In this document: positions 41,701 to 50,703 of the stretch, piece after piece | Numbering within the stretch: position 1 is the stretch's first letter | How the letters are laid out: each line of letters opens with the position of its first letter | Assembly: GCF_002214805.1 (NCBI RefSeq) | Contig: NZ_CP019914.1 | Span: forward strand, 2,666,001-2,730,000 | DNA from: Brachyspira hampsonii | GTDB taxonomy: Bacteria > Spirochaetota > Brachyspiria > Brachyspirales > Brachyspiraceae | DNA length: 64,000 nt | Direction of reading: 5' to 3' | Position numbers and translations under genes: made by a program | Notes under the pieces: generated by a model | Databases searched by the model: none | What the model was told of the DNA's origin: nothing | The model's input: only the letters and a program-made list of their open reading frames with translations

Positions 41701-43365
41701 ATGGAAGATAATAAAAATTTATCAAATGATGAAATTGAATTTCGTAAGGCTTTAGAAGAAAGTGATAATACATTTTTAAGCCGAGGCAAAATCGTTAAAG
41801 GCAAAGTGGTGCAGTTTGATGACACTGATGTTTTTATAGATTTTGATTCTAAATCTGAAGGTAAAATAAAAAGAAGTGAATTTGATAAAGAACCTATTAT
41901 TGGAGAGGAAATAGAAGCTATTGTTTCAGGCGAAGATGATAAAGGTTATGTTATATTGTCTAAGAGTGAAATAGATAAGAGAAAATCTCAGGAGTTAATA
42001 GATAATGCTGTAAAAAATAATACCTCAGTTACAGGCGTTGTTAAAGAGGTTGTTAAAGGCGGATTTAAAGTATCTATAATGGGACATCAGGCATTCTGTC
42101 CTTTTTCTCAAATAGACTTGGCTAGAGGAATTAAAGAATCTGATTATATAGGTAAAGAGTATGAGTTTAGAGTAATTAAGAAAAACGGAAGAGATGTTGT
42201 AGTTTCAAGAAGAGTTCTATTAGAAGAAGCTCAAAATGCAGGAATAGAAACATTCTTAAATAATCTTCAGGAAAATGATATTATTAATGGTAAAGTAAAA
42301 AATATCGAGAAATTTGGAGCTTTTGTTGAAATTACTCCGGGTTTTGATGGTTTCCTTGCTATACCTAATATGTCTTGGGATAAAGTTGTAAATCCTAAAT
42401 CTATAATATCAAAAGGCGAAGAAAGGATGTTTAAAGTTCTTCATATTGATAAAGAAAACAAAAAAGTTGATTTAGGTATTAAACAATTAGATGAAGATCC
42501 TTGGGGTAAATTTGTTGAGCAGTATCAAATAGGCGATGTTATTCAGGGTGAAGTTACTAATGTTAAAAAATTTGGTGCTTTTGTAAAAGTTGCTGATGGT
42601 ATAGAAGGACTTGTACATGTTTCAGATTTAAGCTGGAATTCTCATGTTAATAATCCGGCAGATTTCGTTAAAAAAGGTGCTTTCTTAGAGTGTAAAATAC
42701 TTGATATGAATGCTGCTGAAAGAAAACTTACTTTGGGATTAAAGCAGGTTAAAGAAAATCCTTGGGATACAGTTGAAAAAGATTTCCCTGTTAAATCTGC
42801 TGTAAAATGTAAAGTAAAAAGAATCATTAAAAACTTCGCCGTATTTGAACTTCCTAATGGTTTGGAAGGAATATGCGATATAAGCGACTTCGATTGGAGA
42901 AATAATATAGTTAATATGAAAGACTATGTAAAAGAAGGCGAAGAAGCTAATATGGTTATAATGTCTATAGACAGAGATAAACAAAGAATTAAATTAAGCT
43001 ATAAACATACTAAAGACAGTCCTTGGAGATTATTTGAAAAAGCACATCCTCAAGGTTCTATAGTTGATGGCACTGTAAAAGCTATAGTTGATTCAGGTGC
43101 TATTATTGCTTTGGAAGATGATTTGGAAGGATATATGCATATTTCTCAGGTAGAAATTCCTAAAGGTAGCACTTTAGAAGATGTTCTTAAAGTAGGAGAA
43201 ACTTATCCTTTTGTTGTAAGAGAAGTTAATAAAAGTAAAAGAAGAATATCGCTATCCAGAAGAGAATATATGGAAGCTCAAAATAAAAAAGAAACACAAA
43301 ATTATATCTCTAAAGCAGAACCTACTTCTCTAACTTACAATCCTTTTGATAATATTAATAACTAA
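41701..43365 (+). CDS. rpsA: 30S ribosomal protein S1
   Basis: 554 residues with six S1 RNA-binding repeats (about 28-92, 105-175, 192-262, 277-350, 362-435, 448-520), recognised by G.V..….FGAFVE(I/V) and GLVHVSDLSW type units. S1 helps mRNA bind the 30S subunit and unfold. GGGAGAAGGA provides a very strong ribosome site. A terminator follows at 43392. Confidence 0.96.
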   Translation: MEDNKNLSNDEIEFRKALEESDNTFLSRGKIVKGKVVQFDDTDVFIDFDSKSEGKIKRSEFDKEPIIGEEIEAIVSGEDDKGYVILSKSEIDKRKSQELIDNAVKNNTSVTGVVKEVVKGGFKVSIMGHQAFCPFSQIDLARGIKESDYIGKEYEFRVIKKNGRDVVVSRRVLLEEAQNAGIETFLNNLQENDIINGKVKNIEKFGAFVEITPGFDGFLAIPNMSWDKVVNPKSIISKGEERMFKVLHIDKENKKVDLGIKQLDEDPWGKFVEQYQIGDVIQGEVTNVKKFGAFVKVADGIEGLVHVSDLSWNSHVNNPADFVKKGAFLECKILDMNAAERKLTLGLKQVKENPWDTVEKDFPVKSAVKCKVKRIIKNFAVFELPNGLEGICDISDFDWRNNIVNMKDYVKEGEEANMVIMSIDRDKQRIKLSYKHTKDSPWRLFEKAHPQGSIVDGTVKAIVDSGAIIALEDDLEGYMHISQVEIPKGSTLEDVLKVGETYPFVVREVNKSKRRISLSRREYMEAQNKKETQNYISKAEPTSLTYNPFDNINN

Positions 43366-43391
43366 TTTATAAATGATTATTTGAAATAAAA

Positions 43392-43425
43392 AATCCTAGT
43401 ATCATTATGGTATTAGGATTTTTTA
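43392..43425 (+). terminator. Rho-independent terminator after rpsA
   Basis: AATCCTAGTATCA pairs with GGTATTAGGATT around a short loop and is followed by a run of six T. Confidence 0.85.
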
Positions 43426-43456
43426 TTATAATATTTTGTTTTGATTTTTGATATTA

Positions 43457-43484
43457 TTGACAAATGAATCAATTAAAGTATAAT
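43457..43484 (+). promoter_or_regulatory. Promoter of the glycolipid synthase gene
   Basis: TTGACA (43457-43462), 16-bp spacer, TATAAT (43479-43484): full consensus in both boxes, 30 bp before the ATG. Confidence 0.7.
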
Positions 43485-43514
43485 TATTACATATAGTTTT
43501 TTAGAAGGTATATT

Positions 43515-44648
43515 ATGAAAAAGATTCTTATTATATCATCAGAATATACAGGACATGGACACAAAAGCGTACACACTTCACTTTTACAAGGTTTTAAATC
43601 ATTGTACTGTGAAGAAATAGAATGTAAAGTTGTAAATGGTTTTACACTTGGTAATCTGGCTCTTATGACTACAGAAAGGCTTTATAATAGCTGCATAAAA
43701 TATGCACCGAAACTATGGTACAGAATTTTTAAATTTTCTTTTAAAAATAAAGATATTATCAATAAAAATAATGCTTTTCATGTTAAAAGAAAATTTTTAA
43801 AACTTATAAATGAATATAAGCCAGATATAATAGTAAATGTTCACCCTATGTTTAGCGGAAGTCTTTTAAATATCTTAAAGAAGAAAAATATAAATATAAA
43901 ATTTTTCATCATAATAACAGATTTAATTACAATAAGCAAATTATGGTTTGATAATAGGGCAGATAAAATTATAAGTCCTTCTTATGAGGCTTCTGAATAT
44001 ATGATGAAAAACGGAATAGATAAAGAAAAAATTATCACATTTGGTTTACCCGTAAGAGAAGGATTCTCTTCATCGTTTAAAAGTAAAGAAGAGGTTGTAA
44101 AAAATACAAATATTAATAATACATTGAAAATACTTCTTCTCAATAATTCTGAAAGAACTAAAAGACTTATTTACATAATAGATGGTTTATATGAAAGATA
44201 TAAATGCGAAGTAACAGTTGTATGCGGAAGAAATGAAAAGACATTTAATACTTTAAATAAAGTATATTCTTCAAAAGATAATAAGCCTACTATAATAGGA
44301 TATACACAAGAACTTCCTAGATTATTTCATGATAATGATATATTAATAACAAGATCCGGTCCTACAGCTATAATAGAAGCTATTAACTGTTTAATACCTA
44401 TTGTATCTATGGGGGCTTTACCGGGACAGGAAGAGGAGAATCCTATATATATTGATAATAATGGATTAGGGTATGATACTAGTTCTACAGATGATATATT
44501 TAATAAAATAGATTTGCTTGTTGCTAATAATAGAGAGAATTTAGTAAAAATGAGAGAAAAACAATTCGATTATTACGGCAGAGATGTAAGAGAAAAGATA
44601 GTTAAATATATTGCTGATGAATTATTTAAAGATTCAGAAAATAAATAA
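43515..44648 (+). CDS. MGDG-synthase/UgtP-type diacylglycerol glycosyltransferase
   Basis: 377 residues. The N-terminus KILIISSEYTGHGHKSVHTSLLQG carries the GxGHx2A-type motif of GT28 diacylglycerol glycosyltransferases, and the C-terminal half has GYTQELPRLFHDNDILITRSGPTAIIEA and PGQEEENP, the UDP-sugar site. These enzymes add galactose or glucose to diacylglycerol at the membrane and build glycolipids known from Brachyspira membranes. A MurG function is less likely because the N-terminal motif is of the MGDG type. Strong promoter, weak AGAAGG ribosome site. Confidence 0.88.
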   Translation: MKKILIISSEYTGHGHKSVHTSLLQGFKSLYCEEIECKVVNGFTLGNLALMTTERLYNSCIKYAPKLWYRIFKFSFKNKDIINKNNAFHVKRKFLKLINEYKPDIIVNVHPMFSGSLLNILKKKNINIKFFIIITDLITISKLWFDNRADKIISPSYEASEYMMKNGIDKEKIITFGLPVREGFSSSFKSKEEVVKNTNINNTLKILLLNNSERTKRLIYIIDGLYERYKCEVTVVCGRNEKTFNTLNKVYSSKDNKPTIIGYTQELPRLFHDNDILITRSGPTAIIEAINCLIPIVSMGALPGQEEENPIYIDNNGLGYDTSSTDDIFNKIDLLVANNRENLVKMREKQFDYYGRDVREKIVKYIADELFKDSENK

Positions 44649-44694
44649 AATATTTTTATAATAAAAAATATCCCATTGATTAGAGGTTAATATA

Positions 44695-45165
44695 TTGATT
44701 GCTAATGTCAAGATGAAAGAACTGATTTCAGATATTGATTTATCAAATATAGAATTAAAAAATTATTATTCTGTATTTGAAAAAGAAAATTATCAAAATG
44801 AAAAATATTGGGTTATTAGTAATGAGTCAGATTGTACTATGTGTAAAGCTCCTGCAAATATAGGGAATCTTTCTAATTTTGAATGGGACAATAATGAAAT
44901 ATATATAGCAAACAGCTTAGATATAAAACAGGTTTTAAATTTATCTTTAAAAATGTTTATGTCCTTGAAAAAGATTCTTGAAGAAAATTATCATTATCAG
45001 GTATTTGATTTAATATTATCTGTATCAGAAATGAAAGATGATATTGCTCCTAATGCTAATATAAGATTTTATGCTGTAAGGGATAACTTTAGAATAATAG
45101 ATTTAGAAAATATTGATGATTATAAATCAGAAGCACTTTTAATAGAAACAGTTAATCAAAATTAA
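44695..45165 (+). CDS. Unrecognised small cytoplasmic protein
   Basis: 156 residues, no signal peptide or membrane segment. TTG 44695 is eight bases after AGAGG; the alternative Met at 44713 lacks a ribosome site. The sequence contains WVISNESDCTMCKAPANIG with a CxxC pair and is mixed alpha/beta. It follows the glycolipid synthase by 46 bp on the same strand and may be co-transcribed. No function can be given. Confidence 0.65.
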   Translation: MIANVKMKELISDIDLSNIELKNYYSVFEKENYQNEKYWVISNESDCTMCKAPANIGNLSNFEWDNNEIYIANSLDIKQVLNLSLKMFMSLKKILEENYHYQVFDLILSVSEMKDDIAPNANIRFYAVRDNFRIIDLENIDDYKSEALLIETVNQN

Positions 45166-45250
45166 TATTTTAGTTTTATCATGAATATATTGGTCATTTT
45201 TTTTAATTCACTAATCTATACATAAAAGATAAATTATATATAAAATATAC

Positions 45251-45279
45251 TTGATATTTATTTATTAAAATGTTATAAT
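45251..45279 (+). promoter_or_regulatory. Promoter of the Fe-S assembly operon
   Basis: TTGATA (45251-45256), 17-bp spacer, TATAAT (45274-45279), about 92 bp before the small ferredoxin gene. The leader shows no obvious hairpin. Confidence 0.6.
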
Positions 45280-45371
45280 ATTCTAACAATGGAAGGTTAT
45301 AAAATAGATTAATATGCGGATTCATATTTTTCTATTTTCTTAAATTAATTAGATAATAGGAGAATCTAAAA

Positions 45372-45548
45372 ATGGCTGATAAGACAATATGTTTTTGTAT
45401 GGCGGTAACTGAGAATCAAATTAGAGATGCTATCAAATCAAAAAAATTAAAAACAGTAGAAGAAGTTTCTAATGCCACTAAAGCCGGCACTGGATGCGGC
45501 GGATGTCAGGCGGCAATAAAACAAATCTTAGATGAGATGAATAAATAA
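45372..45548 (+). CDS. BFD-like [2Fe-2S] ferredoxin, 58 residues
   Basis: A short gene of 58 residues with AGGAG before ATG 45372. Cys7, Cys9, Cys42 and Cys45 form the C-x-C…C-x2-C pattern of the bacterioferritin-associated ferredoxin fold. The stretch KKLKTVEEVSNATKAGTGCGGC closely matches the middle domain of NifU encoded 87 bp downstream. Four-cysteine BFD domains bind a [2Fe-2S] cluster. In front of nifU-nifS it may donate electrons or act as a scaffold; that role is inferred. Confidence 0.88.
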   Translation: MADKTICFCMAVTENQIRDAIKSKKLKTVEEVSNATKAGTGCGGCQAAIKQILDEMNK

Positions 45549-45635
45549 TTTTAAAAATAAAAAAATATTATTTTTATATTCCAAAATTATTTAATATATT
45601 TATATTAAATTATTAACTTAGATGGAGGTAAGAAC

Positions 45636-46469
45636 ATGTGGGAATATACAGATAAAGTAAAGGATCATTTTATAAATCCTAGAAATGTAGGGGAGATAGA
45701 AAATCCCGATGCAGAAGCTATGACAGGCAGTATTGTCTGCGGAGATGCACTTAAATTAACATTAAAAATCAATAAAGATACTGAAGTCATAGAAGATGCA
45801 AAATTTCAAACATTCGGCTGTGCTTCAGCTATAGCAAGCAGCAGTATATTAACTGAGATGATTAAGGGTAAAACTCTTGATGAAGCTGCCAAAATTACTA
45901 ACAGAGATATAGCTTTAGAGTTAGGCGGTCTTCCTGAGGAGAAGATGCATTGCTCTGTTATGGGAATGGAAACTTTAGAAAAGGCAATTAACAATTACAG
46001 AGGAATTGCTACTGAAGATGATGAACATGATGAAGGAGCTATTATTTGTAAATGTTTTGGTATAACAGATACTAAAATAAAAAGAGCGATTAGAGAAAAT
46101 AACTTAAAAACTGTAGATGAAGTTACTTTCTACACTAAAGCAGGCGGTGGATGCGGAGCTTGTAAAGTTAAAATTGAAGATATACTTAATGAAGAGTTAG
46201 CTGAGATGGAGAGAGAAGCTAAAAATGCTCCTATGACTACCGTTCAGAAAATTAAAAAGATAGAAGAGGCTTTGGATAGAGTTATTAATCCTATGCTTAA
46301 GATGGACGGCGGAAGCTGCAGACTTGTAGATGTTGATGGTAATAAAGTGATGATAGAGTTTAAGGGAGCTTGTTCAGGTTGTGCTTCTTCAAAAAATACT
46401 TTGAAAGGTTTTGTTGAGCCTAAATTGCAGGAACTTGTTAATAAAGATTTAGAAGTTGTAGGTGTTTGA
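45636..46469 (+). CDS. nifU: Fe-S cluster assembly scaffold NifU (three domains)
   Basis: 277 residues. An IscU-type N-terminal domain with Cys35, Cys62 and Cys106 is followed by a BFD-like [2Fe-2S] domain (Cys138, Cys140, Cys173, Cys176) and a C-terminal Nfu domain with Cys246-x2-Cys249. This is the full-length NifU architecture. It builds Fe-S clusters with sulfur from NifS, next door. GGAGG precedes the ATG. No nitrogenase gene is nearby, so it is probably the general Fe-S system. Confidence 0.96.
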   Translation: MWEYTDKVKDHFINPRNVGEIENPDAEAMTGSIVCGDALKLTLKINKDTEVIEDAKFQTFGCASAIASSSILTEMIKGKTLDEAAKITNRDIALELGGLPEEKMHCSVMGMETLEKAINNYRGIATEDDEHDEGAIICKCFGITDTKIKRAIRENNLKTVDEVTFYTKAGGGCGACKVKIEDILNEELAEMEREAKNAPMTTVQKIKKIEEALDRVINPMLKMDGGSCRLVDVDGNKVMIEFKGACSGCASSKNTLKGFVEPKLQELVNKDLEVVGV

Positions 46470-46485
46470 TTTGAGGAGTTGATAT

Positions 46486-47652
46486 ATGGAAAATAAAAAA
46501 ATAATATATATGGATAATAATGCCACAACTAGAATATATCCTGAAGTTTTGGAGGCTATGCTTCCTTATTTTAAGGATCAGTATTTCAATCCTTCTAGTA
46601 TGTACACTCCTGCAGGTGCTGTTCATAGAGAGATGGAGAAGGCAAGAGAACAGGTTGCTGATTTTTTAGGATGCGAACCTATAGAAGTATGTTTTGTTTC
46701 TTGCGGAAGTGAGGGTGATAATATGGCTATTAGGGGAACTATAGAAGCATATCCCACTAAGAATCATATTATTACTACTAAAGTTGAACACCCTGCTGTT
46801 ATAGAAACTTGTAAATCTTTAGAGCGTCATGGATATAGAGTTACTTATCTTTCTGTAGATAATGACGGTAATATTGATATTAATGAGCTTAAAAGTGCAA
46901 TTAATGAAAATACTGCAATAGTGTCTATAATGTATGCCAATAATGAAACAGGTGTTATTTATCCTATAAGAGAGATAGGGCAGATAGTGAAAAATGCAGG
47001 GGCAGTATTTCATGTTGATGCTGTTCAGGCTGCTGGTAAACTTCCTCTTAATATGAAAGATGAATCTTATATTGACATGCTTACAATAGCTGGTCATAAA
47101 ATACATGCCCCTAAAGGAATTGGTGCTTTATATATAAAAAATGGTACCAAATTAAGAACCGTTTTAACAGGAGGGCATCAGGAGAGAGGCCGCCGTGCCG
47201 GTACTGAGAATGTGCCTTATATTATTGGTTTGGGTAAAGCTGCTTCTATGGTTAAGGCTGAACTTCCTAGATTTATGGAGCATACTGCTAAACTTAGAGA
47301 TACTTTAGAGGCTGAAGTTTTAAAAAGAATAACTGATGTTAAAATAAATGGTAAGAATGCTAATAGAGTAAGCAATACAGCGAATATTAGTTTCAAAAAT
47401 ATAGAAGGAGAAGCCATACTGCTTTTATTAGACGGATATGGAATTTGTACTTCAAGCGGAAGTGCCTGTTCATCTGGTACATTAGAACCTTCCCCTGTAC
47501 TTCAAGCTATGGGAGTGCCTTTTGAATATGCACATAGTTCTACAAGATTTTCTTTGTCATTGGATAACACTATGGATGAGATAATGTATACTGCTGATGC
47601 TATAGAAAAGATTGTAGCAAGATTAAGGGATATATCTCCTTATAGAAATTAA
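46486..47652 (+). CDS. nifS: Cysteine desulfurase NifS
   Basis: 388 residues. PLP-binding Lys is in AGHKIHAPKGIGALY (about 203-217), the catalytic Cys in SSGSACSSG (about 323-331), and MYANNETGVIYPI is family-typical. It removes sulfur from cysteine and passes it to NifU. GAGGAG precedes ATG 46486, 16 bp after nifU. A terminator follows, closing the operon. Confidence 0.97.
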   Translation: MENKKIIYMDNNATTRIYPEVLEAMLPYFKDQYFNPSSMYTPAGAVHREMEKAREQVADFLGCEPIEVCFVSCGSEGDNMAIRGTIEAYPTKNHIITTKVEHPAVIETCKSLERHGYRVTYLSVDNDGNIDINELKSAINENTAIVSIMYANNETGVIYPIREIGQIVKNAGAVFHVDAVQAAGKLPLNMKDESYIDMLTIAGHKIHAPKGIGALYIKNGTKLRTVLTGGHQERGRRAGTENVPYIIGLGKAASMVKAELPRFMEHTAKLRDTLEAEVLKRITDVKINGKNANRVSNTANISFKNIEGEAILLLLDGYGICTSSGSACSSGTLEPSPVLQAMGVPFEYAHSSTRFSLSLDNTMDEIMYTADAIEKIVARLRDISPYRN

Positions 47653-47676
47653 TAATTAATATTTTAATTTTTTAAT

Positions 47677-47706
47677 AGCTCATCATTTATATGATGGGCT
47701 TTTTTA
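47677..47706 (+). terminator. Rho-independent terminator after nifS
   Basis: AGCTCATCAT pairs with ATGATGGGCT (10 bp, one G-T) around TTAT, followed by a run of T. Confidence 0.88.
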
Positions 47707-47745
47707 TTAATTATATGATAAAATATATAAAATTATTATAAGATA

Positions 47746-47774
47746 TTGACAAAAATATAAATATATAATATTAT
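47746..47774 (+). promoter_or_regulatory. Promoter of the 47921-50056 gene pair
   Basis: TTGACA (47746-47751), 17-bp spacer, TATTAT (47769-47774). The transcript would have an AT-rich leader of about 140 bases. Confidence 0.5.
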
Positions 47775-47920
47775 TAATATATTGATTTAATATCTGTTTT
47801 ATTATGTAATTTTCTATAAAATATAAAAATACCATAATAGTACAAATACTTATAATTGAAAGGTATAATTTTAGTAACTATTTAATATATTTAAATTAAT
47901 TTTTAAGGAGAGATAAAATT

Positions 47921-48328
47921 ATGGATGAAGATATAATCACTCAATTAACTAATGTGAATAATAAACTTAGCACATCTTTAAGCAAACTAAATTTTTCAAG
48001 TGATGCCTCGTTTATAGTTGGAAGTATTTCATCTGCTGTTACTACTATGAAAGAAATAGAGAGAGATATGCTGTTAATAGATAGAGAATTTCAGCATTTG
48101 ATGAAAAAAGCAGATGTTGATTTAGAAAAATTTAGACATAGTTTTGATTTGACTTCTAATATGCTTAATAATATTTCTAACAATTTAAATTTATTTACTC
48201 AGCAAGTGTTGAGTATACCTACAGATACAATAAATGAATCTGAAATAAAGCATAGAACAGAACTTTTAAATATGATTAATAATTTTAATTTGACAATCTC
48301 TCAAATGTTAATTAATTTATTAAAATAA
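47921..48328 (+). CDS. Unrecognised helical protein, partner of the following membrane protein
   Basis: 135 residues, no signal peptide, almost entirely helical with heptad-like Leu/Ile/Met (LTNVNNKLSTSLSKL, FDLTSNMLNNISNNLNLF). One Gly/Ser-rich stretch (SFIVGSISSAVTTM, about 35-48) could dip into a membrane. AAGGAGAGA precedes the ATG. A truncated paralogue lies at 51056-51220. The next gene begins 13 bp later. No family recognised; a coiled-coil adapter is my best description. Confidence 0.7.
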   Translation: MDEDIITQLTNVNNKLSTSLSKLNFSSDASFIVGSISSAVTTMKEIERDMLLIDREFQHLMKKADVDLEKFRHSFDLTSNMLNNISNNLNLFTQQVLSIPTDTINESEIKHRTELLNMINNFNLTISQMLINLLK

Positions 48329-48340
48329 TGGAATTAATAT

Positions 48341-50056
48341 ATGTATAATAAATTATTAAATGATGAAGAGTTCTTAAAGATAAAAAAGGATCTAGATGAT
48401 ATATTTGCAGCAATAGATAAGATAGCATCAGGCTGGATAGATATAGGAAATGCTATTTCAGGAATAGGCATAATGTCAGTTTCTTTTATAAATCCATTAT
48501 TAGGTGTTGGTGTAGCTGCAGCTAGTACAATTTTAATAAATATTAAAAAGAAAAAAGTATTAGAAGATAAGAAAAAAAATTTTTATGAGGCTTTGCCTAC
48601 ATTACAAAGTACGGCAAAAGCCAAAATGTCAGCTGTAGAGCAAAATATAAACCTTCTTAATAATAATAAAAAATTGACAGAACAAATAATGATTAATGAT
48701 TCTAAATTGCTATTATCAGAAAAGAATATACAAAATAAAGAACATTTAATTAATGGACTAGCCTTATCTTTTAAATCTTATTGCAGAGATTCTTATACTT
48801 TAAAATTATATCAATATGCTTTAGATACATTCAAAGCATGGCTTAATGAAGAATATTCAGCAGATTATGAATGTCCAAATATAGATGATAGTAATGCTAA
48901 GTGTACTATGGAGCTTTATAAAAATTCGGATTTTTATTCCGTAGCAACTAATAACCCAACCATAGGTACATTATTTATAGTAAATAATAATAATGATGAT
49001 GAGATAGATTTTATACCTAAAGTGGTAACAGAGAATGTTTATAAGTCATACGGAAATGATGATGTAATATTTAAAAATAGAAACAGTATTAATTTGATTT
49101 CTAGTAATTTATTTAATAAATATAAGGATTATAGAGAACATAATGTTTTAAAAAGTCTGAGTAATTATTTTAATAAAATGATAATAGTTATGCCTATAGT
49201 ATTTGCAATATCATTTTTAGTATCAATCTTAGTTGATTTTAATGCATATAGTATTGGTATAATTAAATTTATATTATTATCTATATTATCTTCTCTAATA
49301 ATAACTGGAATTACAGCATTAATATGGTTTATAAGTTATCATTATTTATTTAATATTAGATTTAAATTTTATACTACTAATTTAATAAAATCAGCTTTAT
49401 ATTTACTGTCAATGCTATTATTATTAATTGGTGTTCCTACAGTATATGGATATTTATATGCCAATAATTACAGACAAAATAATATTGAATATATTAATTT
49501 ATCAAGTAATGAAATTTCTAATTTGATAGAAAATAAAAAATTTAATGATGCATACGATAAAAATAATAATATGCATTTAAAATATATTTATCCTTTCGCA
49601 GATATTAATGAAGTTGCTGCATTAAAAAAAGATAAAAAAGAATTATATGATAATATGTCCACAAATTTTTTTAATGATTTTAAAAATACTTTGAATAATG
49701 AAATGAATTATTCTAATTATCAGTATGTATTTGAGGCTTATAATGATAGAAATAAATATTATAAAAAAATAGCAGATAAAAATTATAAAAAAGAAATAAA
49801 AGAATTTATTTCTGATATTGATAAAGAAATTGATAATAAAAGGCATGAATATCTGTTATCAGAAGTCGATATTGTAAATGATTTGATAAATACCAATAAA
49901 TCAAAAGCTATTGAATTAATAGATGGTATGCAGCATTTTTCTAAAGATAAATTCAATCTATCTGATGATAAAAAATTTATGATTTTTAATGATAATATTT
50001 CATATAAAGAATATTGGGGAAAAACAGAGAGAAGAATTATTATCAAAAATAAGTAA
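48341..50056 (+). CDS. Unrecognised polytopic membrane protein with glycine-rich N-terminal hairpin
   Basis: 571 residues. A hydrophobic, Gly/Ala/Ser-rich region at about 38-68 (IGNAISGIGIM, GVGVAAASTILI) is followed by coiled coil (about 80-130), a soluble region, four hydrophobic segments at about 280-375, and a Lys/Asp/Asn-rich C-terminal domain of about 190 residues. No family recognised. The arrangement, a membrane-inserting N-terminal hairpin plus a helical bundle and a paired small helical protein, resembles the 647-4213 proteins in style but not in sequence. Transcribed with 47921-48328 and closed by a terminator. Confidence 0.7.
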   Translation: MYNKLLNDEEFLKIKKDLDDIFAAIDKIASGWIDIGNAISGIGIMSVSFINPLLGVGVAAASTILINIKKKKVLEDKKKNFYEALPTLQSTAKAKMSAVEQNINLLNNNKKLTEQIMINDSKLLLSEKNIQNKEHLINGLALSFKSYCRDSYTLKLYQYALDTFKAWLNEEYSADYECPNIDDSNAKCTMELYKNSDFYSVATNNPTIGTLFIVNNNNDDEIDFIPKVVTENVYKSYGNDDVIFKNRNSINLISSNLFNKYKDYREHNVLKSLSNYFNKMIIVMPIVFAISFLVSILVDFNAYSIGIIKFILLSILSSLIITGITALIWFISYHYLFNIRFKFYTTNLIKSALYLLSMLLLLIGVPTVYGYLYANNYRQNNIEYINLSSNEISNLIENKKFNDAYDKNNNMHLKYIYPFADINEVAALKKDKKELYDNMSTNFFNDFKNTLNNEMNYSNYQYVFEAYNDRNKYYKKIADKNYKKEIKEFISDIDKEIDNKRHEYLLSEVDIVNDLINTNKSKAIELIDGMQHFSKDKFNLSDDKKFMIFNDNISYKEYWGKTERRIIIKNK

Positions 50057-50082
50057 TTAAATTTTTTTAATGTATAAATAAA

Positions 50083-50130
50083 AAACTAGTTAATAATAGT
50101 TTTCTGAATTATTAACTAGTTTAAATTTTT
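50083..50130 (+). terminator. Terminator after 571-residue gene, left copy of a flanking repeat
   Basis: Perfect 15-bp stem (50083-50097 with 50108-50122), 10-base loop, then AAATTTTT. The hairpin and about 40 bases after it recur at 53584-53660. Confidence 0.8.
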
Positions 50131-50204
50131 AATCACTTACCGTGAGTATCAATAAATAAAATACTTAATAAGTGCTTTTTATTTTTATATAAAGATATAA
50201 AATA

Positions 50205-50232
50205 TTGACAAATGTTAATTATATTATATACT
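50205..50232 (+). promoter_or_regulatory. Promoter of the zinc-ribbon/YkvA operon
   Basis: TTGACA (50205-50210), 16-bp spacer, TATACT (50227-50232). It gives a leader of about 190 bases before the gene at 50432. Confidence 0.6.
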
Positions 50233-50431
50233 TAATTAATGAAAATACTAATATAAGGTTTATTTAATTATGTTGTTTAATCGCATCGCATCGCATTTAA
50301 TGTCTTATTAAACTTTATAAACCCATTCTATCAAATAACTATCAAAAATTTATTTCAATCTTCGGAAATACTTAAATATATTAATGCCATCTCTTTCGGC
50401 ATTGCAATAAAAAATAAAATAGGAGAATACT
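50233..50431 (+). promoter_or_regulatory. Long leader with (TCGCA)3 and a small hairpin
   Basis: After the promoter there is an ATG at 50270 followed by three tandem TCGCA units (about 50281-50297), in a short ORF of 13 codons ending at 50311. At about 50381-50402 AATGCC and GGCATT form a 6-bp stem. A regulatory role is possible; the leader peptide has only a distant AAGG site. Confidence 0.4.
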
Positions 50432-50683
50432 ATGTCAAATTTTTACTGTGAATATTGCGGCTCTAAGTTTTCTACAGCAGCTTCTTTATTATCTCAAAAC
50501 TGTCCAAGACATCCAAATGGTATTAATAAAGGAAAGCATAAACTTTATGAGGGCAGCGAAAAATCTAGTTACATTTGTAAATATTGCGGAAGTTCATTAA
50601 CTTCTTTAAGTTCATTAACTTCTCAGAATTGTCCAAGGCATCCTAATGGAATTAACAATGGAAAACATACACCAGCATTATAA
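50432..50683 (+). CDS. Tandem zinc-ribbon protein
   Basis: 83 residues made of two similar units of about 38 residues. Each has CEYCGS/CKYCGS, then SSL(T/L)SQNCPRHPNGIN and GKH, so each unit offers Cys-x2-Cys plus Cys and His ligands for one zinc. The ending GKHTPAL is like that of many small bacterial zinc-ribbon proteins. AGGAG precedes the ATG. First gene of a run with a YkvA-type membrane protein and the truncated helical paralogue. Function unknown; nucleic acid or protein binding is possible. Confidence 0.82.
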   Translation: MSNFYCEYCGSKFSTAASLLSQNCPRHPNGINKGKHKLYEGSEKSSYICKYCGSSLTSLSSLTSQNCPRHPNGINNGKHTPAL

Positions 50684-50703
50684 TAAAATAATAGGAGTTT
50701 TTT

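Noticed and set aside
45636-47652. A nitrogen-fixation locus
   Set aside because: nifU and nifS occur without nifHDK; the pair is better read as the general Fe-S assembly system.
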